A stretch of DNA of 8,623 nt from DASVSL01 sp036388095 (GCA_036388095.1 DASVSL010000005.1:1-8623); one strand, 5' to 3'; counted from the first letter of the stretch, positions 1 through 5,806 are shown. Numbers and translations are program-made. The notes: a model not told the origin generated them from the sequence alone.

Positions 1-103
1 AGCTATAACTCGTGTCGGTTGCCGCACTTACAACCCCGATGCCCGTCAGCCCGGTCGCACCGATCACTGCGGCAAGACTTGCGATGACTACTTGCTTTCT
101 CAT
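1..103 (-). CDS. N-terminus of secreted protein (partial)
   Basis: Only the first 34 residues are in the window; the gene runs off the left edge. They form a textbook signal peptide: basic MRKQ, then a hydrophobic Ala/Val/Ile/Gly core at about 5-24, then a VSA-ATD cleavage site near residues 25-30. The mature protein starts with Thr/Ser-rich residues. The start is fixed by AAAGGAG six bases upstream (110-116). The product should therefore be exported by Sec; its function cannot be told from this fragment. It lies about 100 bases downstream of the 55-residue ORF on the same strand, so the two could share a transcript. Confidence 0.75.
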   Translation of the reverse strand, partial: MRKQVVIASLAAVIGATGLTGIGVVSAATDTSYS

Positions 104-109
104 GTATTT

Positions 110-116
110 CTCCTTT
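110..116 (-). promoter_or_regulatory. Shine-Dalgarno site of the secreted-protein gene
   Basis: AAAGGAG is followed by a six-base spacer (AAATAC) before ATG at 103. It decides the start of the partial secreted protein. Confidence 0.75.
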
Positions 117-203
117 CGTTTCCCGTCATTTTTTGTACGGCCCACCCGCTAGACTATCGGGCGTAGATGAGAGAACGCTGATAGTAGAGCGAATCTCATG
201 GCG

Positions 204-371
204 TTAGCTGTGCTTAAAAAATCGGATCTCAAGTATTGGCGTAGTGAGCATCTGCCGCTTACTGCGGCGAAATTGTTCAATCCGGCGGGTGACGTGGTCG
301 TTACCACGCCTGGCGCGTGACGCTTCAAGTGGGAGCTCAATGTAGTCAATGTGTCGTTTATAGGTCTTCAT
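204..371 (-). CDS. Small basic protein, 55 aa, unknown
   Basis: I do not recognise this protein. It is rich in Arg and Lys (motifs such as SRARRG and FRRSKRQ), has no membrane segment or signal peptide, and could bind nucleic acid or ribosomes, which is inference from charge only. An in-frame ATG exists at 389, but the ATG at 371 is preferred because AAAGGAGG sits exactly five bases before it. That perfect signal is the main argument that the ORF is real. It is transcribed away from the gene at 503 and towards the secreted-protein gene. Confidence 0.55.
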   Translation of the reverse strand: MKTYKRHIDYIELPLEASRARRGNDHVTRRIEQFRRSKRQMLTTPILEIRFFKHS

Positions 372-376
372 ACTGT

Positions 377-384
377 CCTCCTTT
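377..384 (-). promoter_or_regulatory. Perfect Shine-Dalgarno, AAAGGAGG
   Basis: AAAGGAGG followed by ACAGT and then ATG at 371. Full complementarity to the 16S tail and ideal spacing select the 55-residue version over the longer ORF starting at 389. Confidence 0.75.
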
Positions 385-470
385 ACCATAGTTACCTTGA
401 CTACTTTGCGCTGACTTGCTGAGTTTTAGATGAAAGCTTTGCTATCCCGGCAAACTGCTGACGCTTGCAG

Positions 471-496
471 CTAGGCCGACTGTCGCCTAGTCTAAT
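471..496 (+). promoter_or_regulatory. Inverted repeat abutting a -10 box upstream of 503
   Basis: Bases 471-490 form an imperfect palindrome: CTAGG / CCTAG outer arms, CGAC / GTCG inner arms, one unpaired C. It ends exactly where the -10-like TCTAAT (491-496) begins. Six bases later is the ATG at 503, so transcription would start at or next to the start codon. No convincing -35 is visible; TTGCAG at 465-470 has a 20-base spacer. The position between -35 and -10 is that of a repressor operator. Operator function is inferred. Confidence 0.4.
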
Positions 497-502
497 CTGC
501 AT

Positions 503-1273
503 ATGAGCAAAGACTACCTCTACGACGATCGTGCCCCTGCCTTTCGTATGTTGGCGGACGGAGCCAAAGCAATGGCAGCGCACCACGGTGTCGAAGTAGA
601 TGACACGACGTATCATCGCTGGAGTGATGCTGGTGGCCTGATGCGCGAAACCGACAGCCTGCATGACGACGGCCACGTTCCGGCTGACGAATTGATTGCG
701 CGCCTGCAAACGTATGACGATGAATTTGGCGAGATCTACCCACACCTTGCCCCCTCGGCGACCGGCCCCGAAATCAACGCCGAACTACTTGGCATCGCTC
801 GCAGCGTGTTTATGCTCGGTGCGCTGGCAGCCAGGACGACCTCGCCCGATGACTACGCCGTGTATCGTCATGCCGAATCAGTCGTCACGGCCGGTATCGT
901 CACTAAGACCGCAACGCCCGAAGTCATGGCGCAGCCTGGCTACCACAAAAACTTCGTCCCAGAATTCGAAACGCTCACGGTTGGCCTAACGTTCATGGAT
1001 TCCTACCTAGACGCCTGGCGCGATTACCGCGACGGCGCCATGCAGGTCAAGCCGGATTTAGCCTACTTCCGCGCTCTACGACGGGTTGGTCGGCCCGCCA
1101 TCGTCCATTCCGTCAAAATCATTGCCCGGCCCCCGATGACCAGGCTGGCTTTTGCCATGGGGCGACAACGTATCCGCACGCGTCTTGATCACGGCCTGAC
1201 CGACTATTCAACCATGCAGAATCTGCCAGCGCCGTTGAAACGATTGTGGCAACAAAAGAACGTGACCGAATAA
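503..1273 (+). CDS. Uncharacterised all-alpha protein with two Asp-rich motifs
   Basis: This 256-residue soluble, probably all-helical protein has no signal peptide or clear membrane span. Two Asp-rich stretches stand out: RETDSLHDD at 48-56 and DSYLDAWRDYRDG at 166-178. The second has the D-x3-D-x3-D spacing followed by Arg/Gly and Pro seen in the second Asp motif of squalene/phytoene synthases (the DVGEDARRG type). The pair is about 110 residues apart, roughly as in trans-isoprenyl/terpenoid synthase folds that bind Mg-diphosphate. That link is my inference from motif shape and could be chance; a plain hypothetical protein is the safe call. There is no Shine-Dalgarno site, and the -10 box six bases before ATG suggests leaderless translation. 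It converges on the CxCxxxxC gene with 39 bases between and no clear terminator. Confidence 0.8.
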   Translation: MSKDYLYDDRAPAFRMLADGAKAMAAHHGVEVDDTTYHRWSDAGGLMRETDSLHDDGHVPADELIARLQTYDDEFGEIYPHLAPSATGPEINAELLGIARSVFMLGALAARTTSPDDYAVYRHAESVVTAGIVTKTATPEVMAQPGYHKNFVPEFETLTVGLTFMDSYLDAWRDYRDGAMQVKPDLAYFRALRRVGRPAIVHSVKIIARPPMTRLAFAMGRQRIRTRLDHGLTDYSTMQNLPAPLKRLWQQKNVTE

Positions 1274-1312
1274 GTGTGTTGCGGGCTGTTTTGTGACTAC
1301 GCCGAAACGAAT

Positions 1313-1720
1313 CTAAGTATCGGTATGATCAAGGTCTGTCGGATTTAAGGTATACGTTTCGTCGATCGCTGGTGGGGCGGCCCGTTTCTCGACGACCATG
1401 TAACCCGTTTTTTCCGTCACAATTCGCTCGATCGCCGCCACGTCATGACCAGTTTTAACGATAAATCGTTTCCGGTTTTTGTGGATGTCATTGTAGTCGC
1501 TGTGCCGCATCGGAATCCGCGCCTTACAGTTTTCGTCTGAACACTCGCAGTAAAACTGCAGCGCAACATTGTTGTCGTGGTGGGTAAACTGATGCTCCGG
1601 CTGATTATCTTCCTCGGCCATCGCGTTCAAACTATCGATACTGCGCTGCTGGCGTTCATTCCATTCACGAAATATGACTTCGTTTTCAGCCAGCCGGTAT
1701 TGAGAGAACGGTTCTGCCAT
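1313..1720 (-). CDS. CxCxxxxC-motif hypothetical protein, 135 aa
   Basis: A helical, charged N-terminus (1-45, NENEV/NERQQ-like) precedes a compact domain: FYCECSDENCKARIP at 56-70 (Cys58, Cys60, Cys65), a tyrosine helix SDYNDIHKNRKRF, then KTGHDVAAIERIV at 89-101 and YMVVEK at 107-112. From memory this order (N-terminal NER, CxCxxxxC, EY-helix, RF.V.pGH, VVEK) matches small uncharacterised proteins common in Actinobacteria; no function is known to me. Three Cys plus the conserved His suggest a metal or redox site. The tail from 113 is low-complexity. GGAAG lies six bases before ATG. A weak promoter is possible upstream (AATCAA/CTTGTA on the plus strand at 1755-1760 and 1733-1738). Confidence 0.8.
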   Translation of the reverse strand: MAEPFSQYRLAENEVIFREWNERQQRSIDSLNAMAEEDNQPEHQFTHHDNNVALQFYCECSDENCKARIPMRHSDYNDIHKNRKRFIVKTGHDVAAIERIVTEKTGYMVVEKRAAPPAIDETYTLNPTDLDHTDT

Positions 1721-1769
1721 ATGATACTTCCACTTGTATTAGTTAGTGACGCGAAATCAAGTTCCCGAG

Positions 1770-1964
1770 TTATATGTAGGCTGTTTGCCATTTGTCCCCC
1801 AATCGTAGCAATCTTTTGCGTAAATCAAAATGTTCTATGCGTACCGTTAGCGGTTCACCCCTGGCCCCTATATGGTTTCGTCTATCTGCGCTACGGCCAC
1901 GACCACTCAACGGTAGCTCGCTACTCGACATAAGCCAAATCAATCTGCCCAAATAACGCTCCAT
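1770..1964 (-). CDS. Putative small ORF, 64 aa
   Basis: An open frame begins ATGGAG 13 bases after the stop of the membrane-protein gene. The preceding stop codon region reads TAAGG, which could serve as a Shine-Dalgarno site although the spacing to this ATG is long (11 bases); a closer ATG opens only nine codons in another frame. The product is strongly basic and polar in its second half (GRGRSADRRNHIGARG, then RIEHFDLRKRLLRLGDKWQTAYI-like composition), which looks more protein-like than a random frame. I do not recognise it. It could be chance or a remnant of a longer gene. It partly fills an otherwise empty stretch (1721-1977). Confidence 0.3.
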   Translation of the reverse strand: MERYLGRLIWLMSSSELPLSGRGRSADRRNHIGARGEPLTVRIEHFDLRKRLLRLGDKWQTAYI

Positions 1965-1977
1965 GTCATTTCGTACC

Positions 1978-2427
1978 TTAGCCCCATAGTCCTTTTTTCC
2001 GTACCAACAGTAGCACGACAGTGTAAAAGCCGATGAATAACACTGATGATACATATTCGTACAGCCGGGCATTCTCGATGAATGCTCGGTGACCCGCCAT
2101 AAGTATTACCGGCAGCAACATGTTTATATACGTCCAGACAATGTACGCCGAAATACATATCAGCAACGCTTCAAATGTTCTGGCGAGTCGCGGCAATCGT
2201 CGCGGGTTCAAGCCGTACGCCATGCAAAATATCGCCAATGGTAGCAAAAACTGCAGTAAGAGATAGCCAGCCTGCGGCCGGTAATCACTCCCTTGAAGCG
2301 CCTGCGAAATCGTCGCTGTCGCGATGAACGTTGTTTGCAGTAAAAAAAGTACCGCGATCGGTATGACGAATAGCTTTTGGATTGCTATTGGAACGTAATA
2401 CGTATGCTGTTTTGCTTGTGTTTTCAT
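1978..2427 (-). CDS. Four-helix membrane protein, unknown
   Basis: The protein of 149 residues has four predicted membrane helices at about 19-40, 54-71, 87-110 and 124-141. Short loops include NPRRLPRLAR, and the C-terminus RKKGLWG is basic, consistent with a cytoplasmic end. There are no recognisable catalytic residues. The frame extends upstream to an ATG at 2472 (164 residues), but that start has no ribosome site, whereas TACTAT (2434-2439) lies exactly six bases before ATG 2427, the pattern of a leaderless start seen twice more in this window. It follows the immunity gene by about 95 bases on the same strand; a role in toxin export or protection is conceivable but unsupported. Confidence 0.6.
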   Translation of the reverse strand: MKTQAKQHTYYVPIAIQKLFVIPIAVLFLLQTTFIATATISQALQGSDYRPQAGYLLLQFLLPLAIFCMAYGLNPRRLPRLARTFEALLICISAYIVWTYINMLLPVILMAGHRAFIENARLYEYVSSVLFIGFYTVVLLLVRKKGLWG

Positions 2428-2433
2428 GTTCAA

Positions 2434-2439
2434 ATAGTA
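2434..2439 (-). promoter_or_regulatory. -10 box of the 2427 gene (leaderless)
   Basis: TACTAT on the minus strand, six bases (TTGAAC) before ATG 2427. The transcript would start at the A of the start codon. No good -35 at 16-18 bases. Confidence 0.4.
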
Positions 2440-2522
2440 CACACTTGTTGACGCATTTGGTATCCATATCATAAGACCGTTATCTATCGAGTCACATGCA
2501 CTCGGTCACAACCCCCTATGTG

Positions 2523-2783
2523 TTAATTATTTAACTTATCTACGATGTGTTCTAATGCCAATCCGTAGTCATTAGGTTCGTCGTCTGTCCCCAGCCCATT
2601 CCTGACCAGGTCTAAGCTAAGAATATCGATTAGCTTTGTCTTTTCCTGTGCATCAAGCTCATCTGAATTTATTTTTTTTAGTAGCTCTATTGTAGAGTCA
2701 TAGTCGTTATTGATTGCCTTACGAACATTCTTGATGTCCTCGTTGTTAAGAGCGTTATTCACGGCGTTAGTATCTCCGTCCAT
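2523..2783 (-). CDS. Likely immunity protein to the RHS toxin
   Basis: This is a small soluble acidic protein of 86 residues (about twice as many Asp/Glu as Lys/Arg), predicted helical, with Asn-rich N- and C-terminal ends. I do not recognise a named family. Its position is the argument: the ATG lies inside the last codons of the RHS-toxin gene, overlapping by 17 bases in another frame. Cognate immunity genes of polymorphic toxins usually follow the toxin tip directly, and acidic character suits binding a basic nuclease domain. Ribosome binding upstream is weak (AAGAATAAGA), so translation is probably coupled to the toxin gene, giving matched amounts. GC is clearly lower than in flanking housekeeping-like genes. 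Confidence 0.65.
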   Translation of the reverse strand: MDGDTNAVNNALNNEDIKNVRKAINNDYDSTIELLKKINSDELDAQEKTKLIDILSLDLVRNGLGTDDEPNDYGLALEHIVDKLNN

Positions 2784-4275
2784 TCTTATTCTTAGCCCAT
2801 GTTGTTATAATTTTTCCCTGCTTGTTTAGAATAACCACAGCATCGCGTCCGTTATACCTTGTCTTACCTGCTGGCTGTTTAATAATGGATTGCGGCCGAC
2901 GAACTGCCTCATTGATCGCCCTAACAGAAACGCCATGATTGTTTCGGCTAATTACCTGGTTCAAGCCATGTCTTGTATACCCTCTGATCGGTAAAGCTAT
3001 CTTTTTCGGAACCGCCTTTTGTACAACCTTCTTCGGTTGCTGTACTGCGCTCTTTTTTACAACTTGTTGGGCGCCCTGCTTCGCTGCGTGCTTTACCGCT
3101 ACTTTCATAGTTTGCTGTAAAGCAACTCGACCTAGTTGCCAAGCTACTATGGCGATGAGTGGTGCTATTTTACCATCTAAGTCCTGTTCGTTAACTGGGT
3201 CATTGACGTAGGAGTACGCATTGTCACCTCCTCCCTCTACCGGATCCACCTGCAAGAAGCGGCCAAGGGTTGGGGCATAGACCCTCGCACCCATCTGGAT
3301 CAGGTTAGTCGTGAAGCTGGTTTCAGTTATCTTTTCGTGTTGGCCAACGTAGTTAAACGTAGTACCAAGGACAGTGTTATTCGGGTTGGTCTGAGCTAGC
3401 AGAGCTTCACCAAAGGGACCGGTGGTATGGGTGGTAGTGAGTTGGCCGAGAGCGTTTGTGGTGGCAAAGATGTCGTCGTGGATGTTGGAAAGCGAGTAGG
3501 TTTTGTTGGCCGCACCGGTCTGAGTGGGGCGAATCGTCATAACTACATCGCCGGGGAGGGTAACATATTTTTCGATTACGGTTCCATTACCGTCCATGAC
3601 GAAGTCGGGCGTGTCACCGCTGCCGGTGAAGCCATAGTTCACACTAGATTGCCAGTTCCAGCCTTGTATTTGGAATTTGGAACGAGAAACGATACGATCT
3701 TGGGCATCGCGGTTGTAGTAGACTGCCTGGCCACTTCCGGTAGTGTCGTATTCTTCAATACCACGGCTGCGGTCGGAAGCATCATACACCGGCTGGAGCG
3801 TTGAGTTCAACCGAATGGTGTTGCCGTGGGCGTCGTACTGAATGTCGCTAAAGTTCGGGTCGCTGGTGCTTATAAGCCGGTCTGCCTGGTCGTAACAGTA
3901 CGTCGTGATCGCACCATTCGCCGTCAGTTTCGTTCGGTTGCCGTTTTTGTGGGCGTTTAGATTGGCAGAGGTCTGGTTGCACTGCGTAGCCGTCGGAGCG
4001 CTAAAGTCATACGCAAAGTTGTTCGAACCAATAGTTGCACCGTTAAGGCGACCAACGTTGTCATAGGTATAGGACTTAGCGACACCGTTTTCGGTCCCCG
4101 AAACAATATCGCCAGACACCGAACGCACGACGGTATCCGAGATGGTGTTAGTCGACGACTGGGCATATGAATGGTCGCTTGAGACGCAACCCAAACCTCG
4201 ACCCTGCCTTGAGGCTCGGCATGTGCTGTGTCGGCTGCTGAAGCCATCTAACATCCTGTCGATCCCTTCCATCAT
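2767..4275 (-). CDS. RHS-repeat protein, 5'-truncated, with C-terminal RNase-like toxin domain
   Basis: Residues about 36-370 are RHS/YD-repeat material (YDNVGRL 71-77, YDQADRL 128-134, YDAHGNT 147-153), ending in the RHS core MGARVYAPTLGRFLQVDP at 328-345 and NDPVNEQDLDG at 358-368. RHS shells enclose and deliver a variable C-terminal toxin. A linker of hydrophobic then Lys/Gln-rich sequence (370-430) leads to the tip at 431-502. There H436, N439, R444, GVS, P461, G470, Y474, N484-x2-G487 and TTWA (491-494) resemble colicin D/E5-like (BECR-fold) RNase tips known from Bacillus-type polymorphic toxins. At 502 residues it is far shorter than usual RHS proteins: no signal peptide, no N-terminal plug. 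Residues 1-35 look non-RHS, and the start codon lies in the loop of a perfect hairpin. It may be an orphan tip cassette or pseudogene, or a small intracellular RHS. Confidence 0.8.
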   Translation of the reverse strand: MMEGIDRMLDGFSSRHSTCRASRQGRGLGCVSSDHSYAQSSTNTISDTVVRSVSGDIVSGTENGVAKSYTYDNVGRLNGATIGSNNFAYDFSAPTATQCNQTSANLNAHKNGNRTKLTANGAITTYCYDQADRLISTSDPNFSDIQYDAHGNTIRLNSTLQPVYDASDRSRGIEEYDTTGSGQAVYYNRDAQDRIVSRSKFQIQGWNWQSSVNYGFTGSGDTPDFVMDGNGTVIEKYVTLPGDVVMTIRPTQTGAANKTYSLSNIHDDIFATTNALGQLTTTHTTGPFGEALLAQTNPNNTVLGTTFNYVGQHEKITETSFTTNLIQMGARVYAPTLGRFLQVDPVEGGGDNAYSYVNDPVNEQDLDGKIAPLIAIVAWQLGRVALQQTMKVAVKHAAKQGAQQVVKKSAVQQPKKVVQKAVPKKIALPIRGYTRHGLNQVISRNNHGVSVRAINEAVRRPQSIIKQPAGKTRYNGRDAVVILNKQGKIITTWAKNKNGRRY

Positions 4276-4294
4276 CCGATGGAAGGGATCGACA
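4257..4294. repeat. 16-bp perfect inverted repeat at the RHS start
   Basis: Arms 4257-4272 (TGTCGATCCCTTCCAT) and 4279-4294 are exact reverse complements around a six-base loop. Read on the plus strand it is followed by TTTCTTTCT, terminator-like, yet no plus-strand gene lies upstream. Read on the minus strand the loop contains the first ATG of the RHS frame (4275), so the stem would hide the start region in mRNA. It could be a terminator, a translation lock, or the end of a mobile or rearranged segment. Confidence 0.85.
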
Positions 4295-4335
4295 TTTCTT
4301 TCTATTCAAAATTGGTTATGGTTTGCATCTGCAGT

Positions 4336-4362
4336 AAAAAGAGATGCTTAAGCAATAGCTTA
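4336..4362 (-). terminator. Weak terminator candidate after the membrane-anchored gene
   Basis: On the minus strand TAAGC-TATT-GCTTA (4349-4362) makes a five-bp stem shortly after the stop at 4368. A TTTTT run follows only eight bases later (4336-4340), so termination would be inefficient and read-through into the RHS gene is plausible. Confidence 0.3.
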
Positions 4363-4367
4363 TTGAA

Positions 4368-5042
4368 TCAGTTTTCTAGTGAATGCTCTAGCATGTAATT
4401 ATCTTCATAATAATACTTATCCTTGAGTTCAACTGAGACTTTATGAATAGCCTCATTATCAAGGTTATGATAATCGTAATAGTTAGCGGGCTTTTCATCT
4501 ATTATTTCTGCACATTGCATATCCGTTGGGCAAACCTGTTTTCTTAAAAACCGTACGTCGACACCCAAGACGTTTTGACCATTGCTATAAAACAGAGAAA
4601 CCTCAGGGTTGAGGGTACCGAATCCGCTCAGTGTACCCGTATGAATTCCCCCCACTGAAGCGACCTGCTTATAGCCTGACCTTTCTAAATTATTCGTAAT
4701 CTCGTTTTCTGTTTCCTTGAGCGTTTTAGAAACCTTGAATTCAGCAATCGCACTCGTAGAAAGTCTCGGATCCTCTTGAGCCGTAAGAGAGTCCCCGCTT
4801 ATATCAGGGTACCCCTTGGTCGTTTGATCGTTCAAAAATCTGATTGTCGATAATGTTTTGGCTTTGTCGGCTGCTGCAATGCTTAAAGTGGTCATCTTTT
4901 GTTCCGATGAGCTTACGACATCTCCTAAAAATGAATTGATCAAGTGGCCAGTAGTTATCACGATAACGAGCAGGATTACGACGACGATCCCAACCGTGAT
5001 CCATATACCATTTTTACTATTTTCATTTGTTTTCGTATTCAT
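4368..5042 (-). CDS. Single-pass membrane-anchored protein, unknown
   Basis: A polar Asn/Lys-rich N-terminus (1-12) is followed by one strongly hydrophobic helix at about 13-33 and an outward-facing soluble domain of some 190 residues. The domain has a helical stretch to about 125 and then a probable beta region with FYSNGQNVLGVDVRF (151-165) and a close Cys pair, C171 and C177, that could form a disulfide outside the cell. I do not recognise a family. The frame opens at 5063, but ATG 5042 is chosen: a perfect extended -10 (TGCTATAAT) ends six bases before it, so the mRNA would be leaderless. It lies upstream of the RHS-toxin gene on the same strand, about 90 bases away, and might act with it at the envelope; that is only context. 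Composition is AT-rich like the rest of the block. Confidence 0.75.
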   Translation of the reverse strand: MNTKTNENSKNGIWITVGIVVVILLVIVITTGHLINSFLGDVVSSSEQKMTTLSIAAADKAKTLSTIRFLNDQTTKGYPDISGDSLTAQEDPRLSTSAIAEFKVSKTLKETENEITNNLERSGYKQVASVGGIHTGTLSGFGTLNPEVSLFYSNGQNVLGVDVRFLRKQVCPTDMQCAEIIDEKPANYYDYHNLDNEAIHKVSVELKDKYYYEDNYMLEHSLEN

Positions 5043-5048
5043 TGAGTA

Positions 5049-5057
5049 ATTATAGCA
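5049..5057 (-). promoter_or_regulatory. Extended -10 promoter of the 5042 gene (leaderless)
   Basis: TGCTATAAT on the minus strand: a perfect -10 with the extended TGn element. It is separated by TACTCA from ATG 5042. No -35 match is visible, which an extended -10 can tolerate. Confidence 0.65.
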
Positions 5058-5534
5058 ATACAACTTGCGTATGTTTTCATCATGTAAAACAAAAGGACTT
5101 CGTGGGAAGTTCTAAAGAATAAAGGACTACGCTCGCTTCGTTGATGTCTATATGGTTGCAATCCTAGTATCATTCACCTAAGAAAATTTTGAGACATAGT
5201 ATAATAATTAACTATACTTGCATATTAAACAAATAATATGTTTAGTTATATTAATACTGTGGTTTTATACGCACCTGCACATTACAAAAGCGTTTTTATA
5301 CTCGTTGATACTTGTAATAACGTGCCGTCTAAACAGGTTAGTATATCGCACCAACCTGTTTAGACTTACGCTACAAAATTATTTTTGAACTACCATCTCT
5401 GTTGCTCGTTCAGTCGCTAAAGCGACCCGGCGTGCAAACATGACTCATACTCGACTAAGTTTGTTTTCATGAATGACAATTAGTTGCTCATCTCTATCTA
5501 TTAGGGGCTGAAGTCTTACTAGATATTGACCAGG
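5055..5534. other. Gene-free AT-rich stretch with several inverted repeats
   Basis: No convincing ORF is present on either strand; the longest ATG-led frames with any start signal are about a dozen codons. The stretch carries a series of inverted repeats: AGTATA/TATACT (5198-5218), CATATT/AATATG (5221-5240), ATTACAA/TTGTAAT (5281-5318), a 13-bp perfect pair (5327-5365) and GTCGC/GCGAC (5413-5426). It lies between the accessory gene block and the 3' side of a tRNA. It could be an island junction, a structured RNA or decayed sequence. Confidence 0.5.
5327..5365. repeat. 13-bp perfect inverted repeat in the gene-free stretch
   Basis: GTCTAAACAGGTT at 5327-5339 is the exact reverse complement of 5353-5365, around a 13-base centre. 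No T-tract follows on either strand, so it is not a standard terminator. It resembles a recombination or protein-binding site more than a transcription stop. Confidence 0.8.
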
Positions 5535-5560
5535 AAAAAACGACCACGCATAGTGATCGT
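5535..5560 (-). terminator. Rho-independent terminator of the tRNA gene
   Basis: On the minus strand ACGATCAC-TATGC-GTGGTCGT forms an eight-bp stem (one G-U pair) directly followed by TTTTTT. It begins eight bases after the encoded CCA end of the tRNA. Confidence 0.85.
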
Positions 5561-5567
5561 CATTTCC

Positions 5568-5644
5568 TGGTAGCACCGACAGGGCTTGAACCTGTGACCT
5601 TAGGCTTATGAGTCCTACGCTCTAACCAGCTGAGCTACGGTGCC
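5568..5644 (-). tRNA. tRNA with CAU anticodon, probably tRNA-Met
   Basis: It is a 77-base cloverleaf including encoded CCA. Acceptor GGCACCG pairs with CGGTGCT (G1-U72 wobble), D stem GCTC/GAGC, T stem ACAGG/CCTGT with TTCAAGC loop, discriminator A. The anticodon loop is CTCATAA. The anticodon stem TAGGA/GCCTA has four pairs and an A31-G39 mismatch next to the loop. CAU with this loop fits elongator tRNA-Met; tRNA-Ile2 (CAU changed to lysidine-AU by TilS) shares the loop and cannot be excluded. The G1-U72 pair keeps it from being a clear initiator, which would have an unpaired 1-72. A strong terminator follows. No own promoter is clear, so it may be read from the 5978-6006 promoter. Confidence 0.9.
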
Positions 5645-5658
5645 CCGCGTGGCGGGTA

Positions 5659-5684
5659 ATGAGACAAACCAAGGTTTTTCTCAT
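5659..5684. repeat. Near-perfect inverted repeat upstream of the tRNA
   Basis: ATGAGACAAACC and GGTTTTTCTCAT pair as a 12-bp stem with one mismatch around AA. It sits 15 bases upstream of the tRNA 5' end on the minus strand and may form a leader structure processed with the tRNA, or a weak plus-strand stop with Ts inside the stem. Confidence 0.5.
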
Positions 5685-5806
5685 CGCGCCGGGCGACGGA
5701 GTAAATCCGTACGCTCGGGCTGCTCTTTTTCCTTAGCAGCAAAGTCGCAGTAATCGTGGTTATTGACTAAAGCACCGTCGATTGTAACAGATGTCGAGGG
5801 CGCTTT

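Noticed and set aside
401..745. 114-codon minus-strand frame overlapping the 503 gene start
   Set aside because: It is antisense to the first third of a gene with better codon pattern, and no start signals were seen.
1577..1933. 118-codon open frame on the plus strand
   Set aside because: It is antisense to the CxCxxxxC gene and has no ribosome site or recognisable domain.
5327..5365. Possible integron attC site
   Set aside because: The ends GTCTAAAC/GTTTAGAC resemble attC core boxes but have an extra base, the arms are fully symmetric, and no integrase or cassette array is visible.
5568..5592. Duplicated tRNA 3' end as an attachment-site repeat
   Set aside because: I looked for a second copy of the tRNA 3' segment in 1-5530 and saw only matches of about seven bases.
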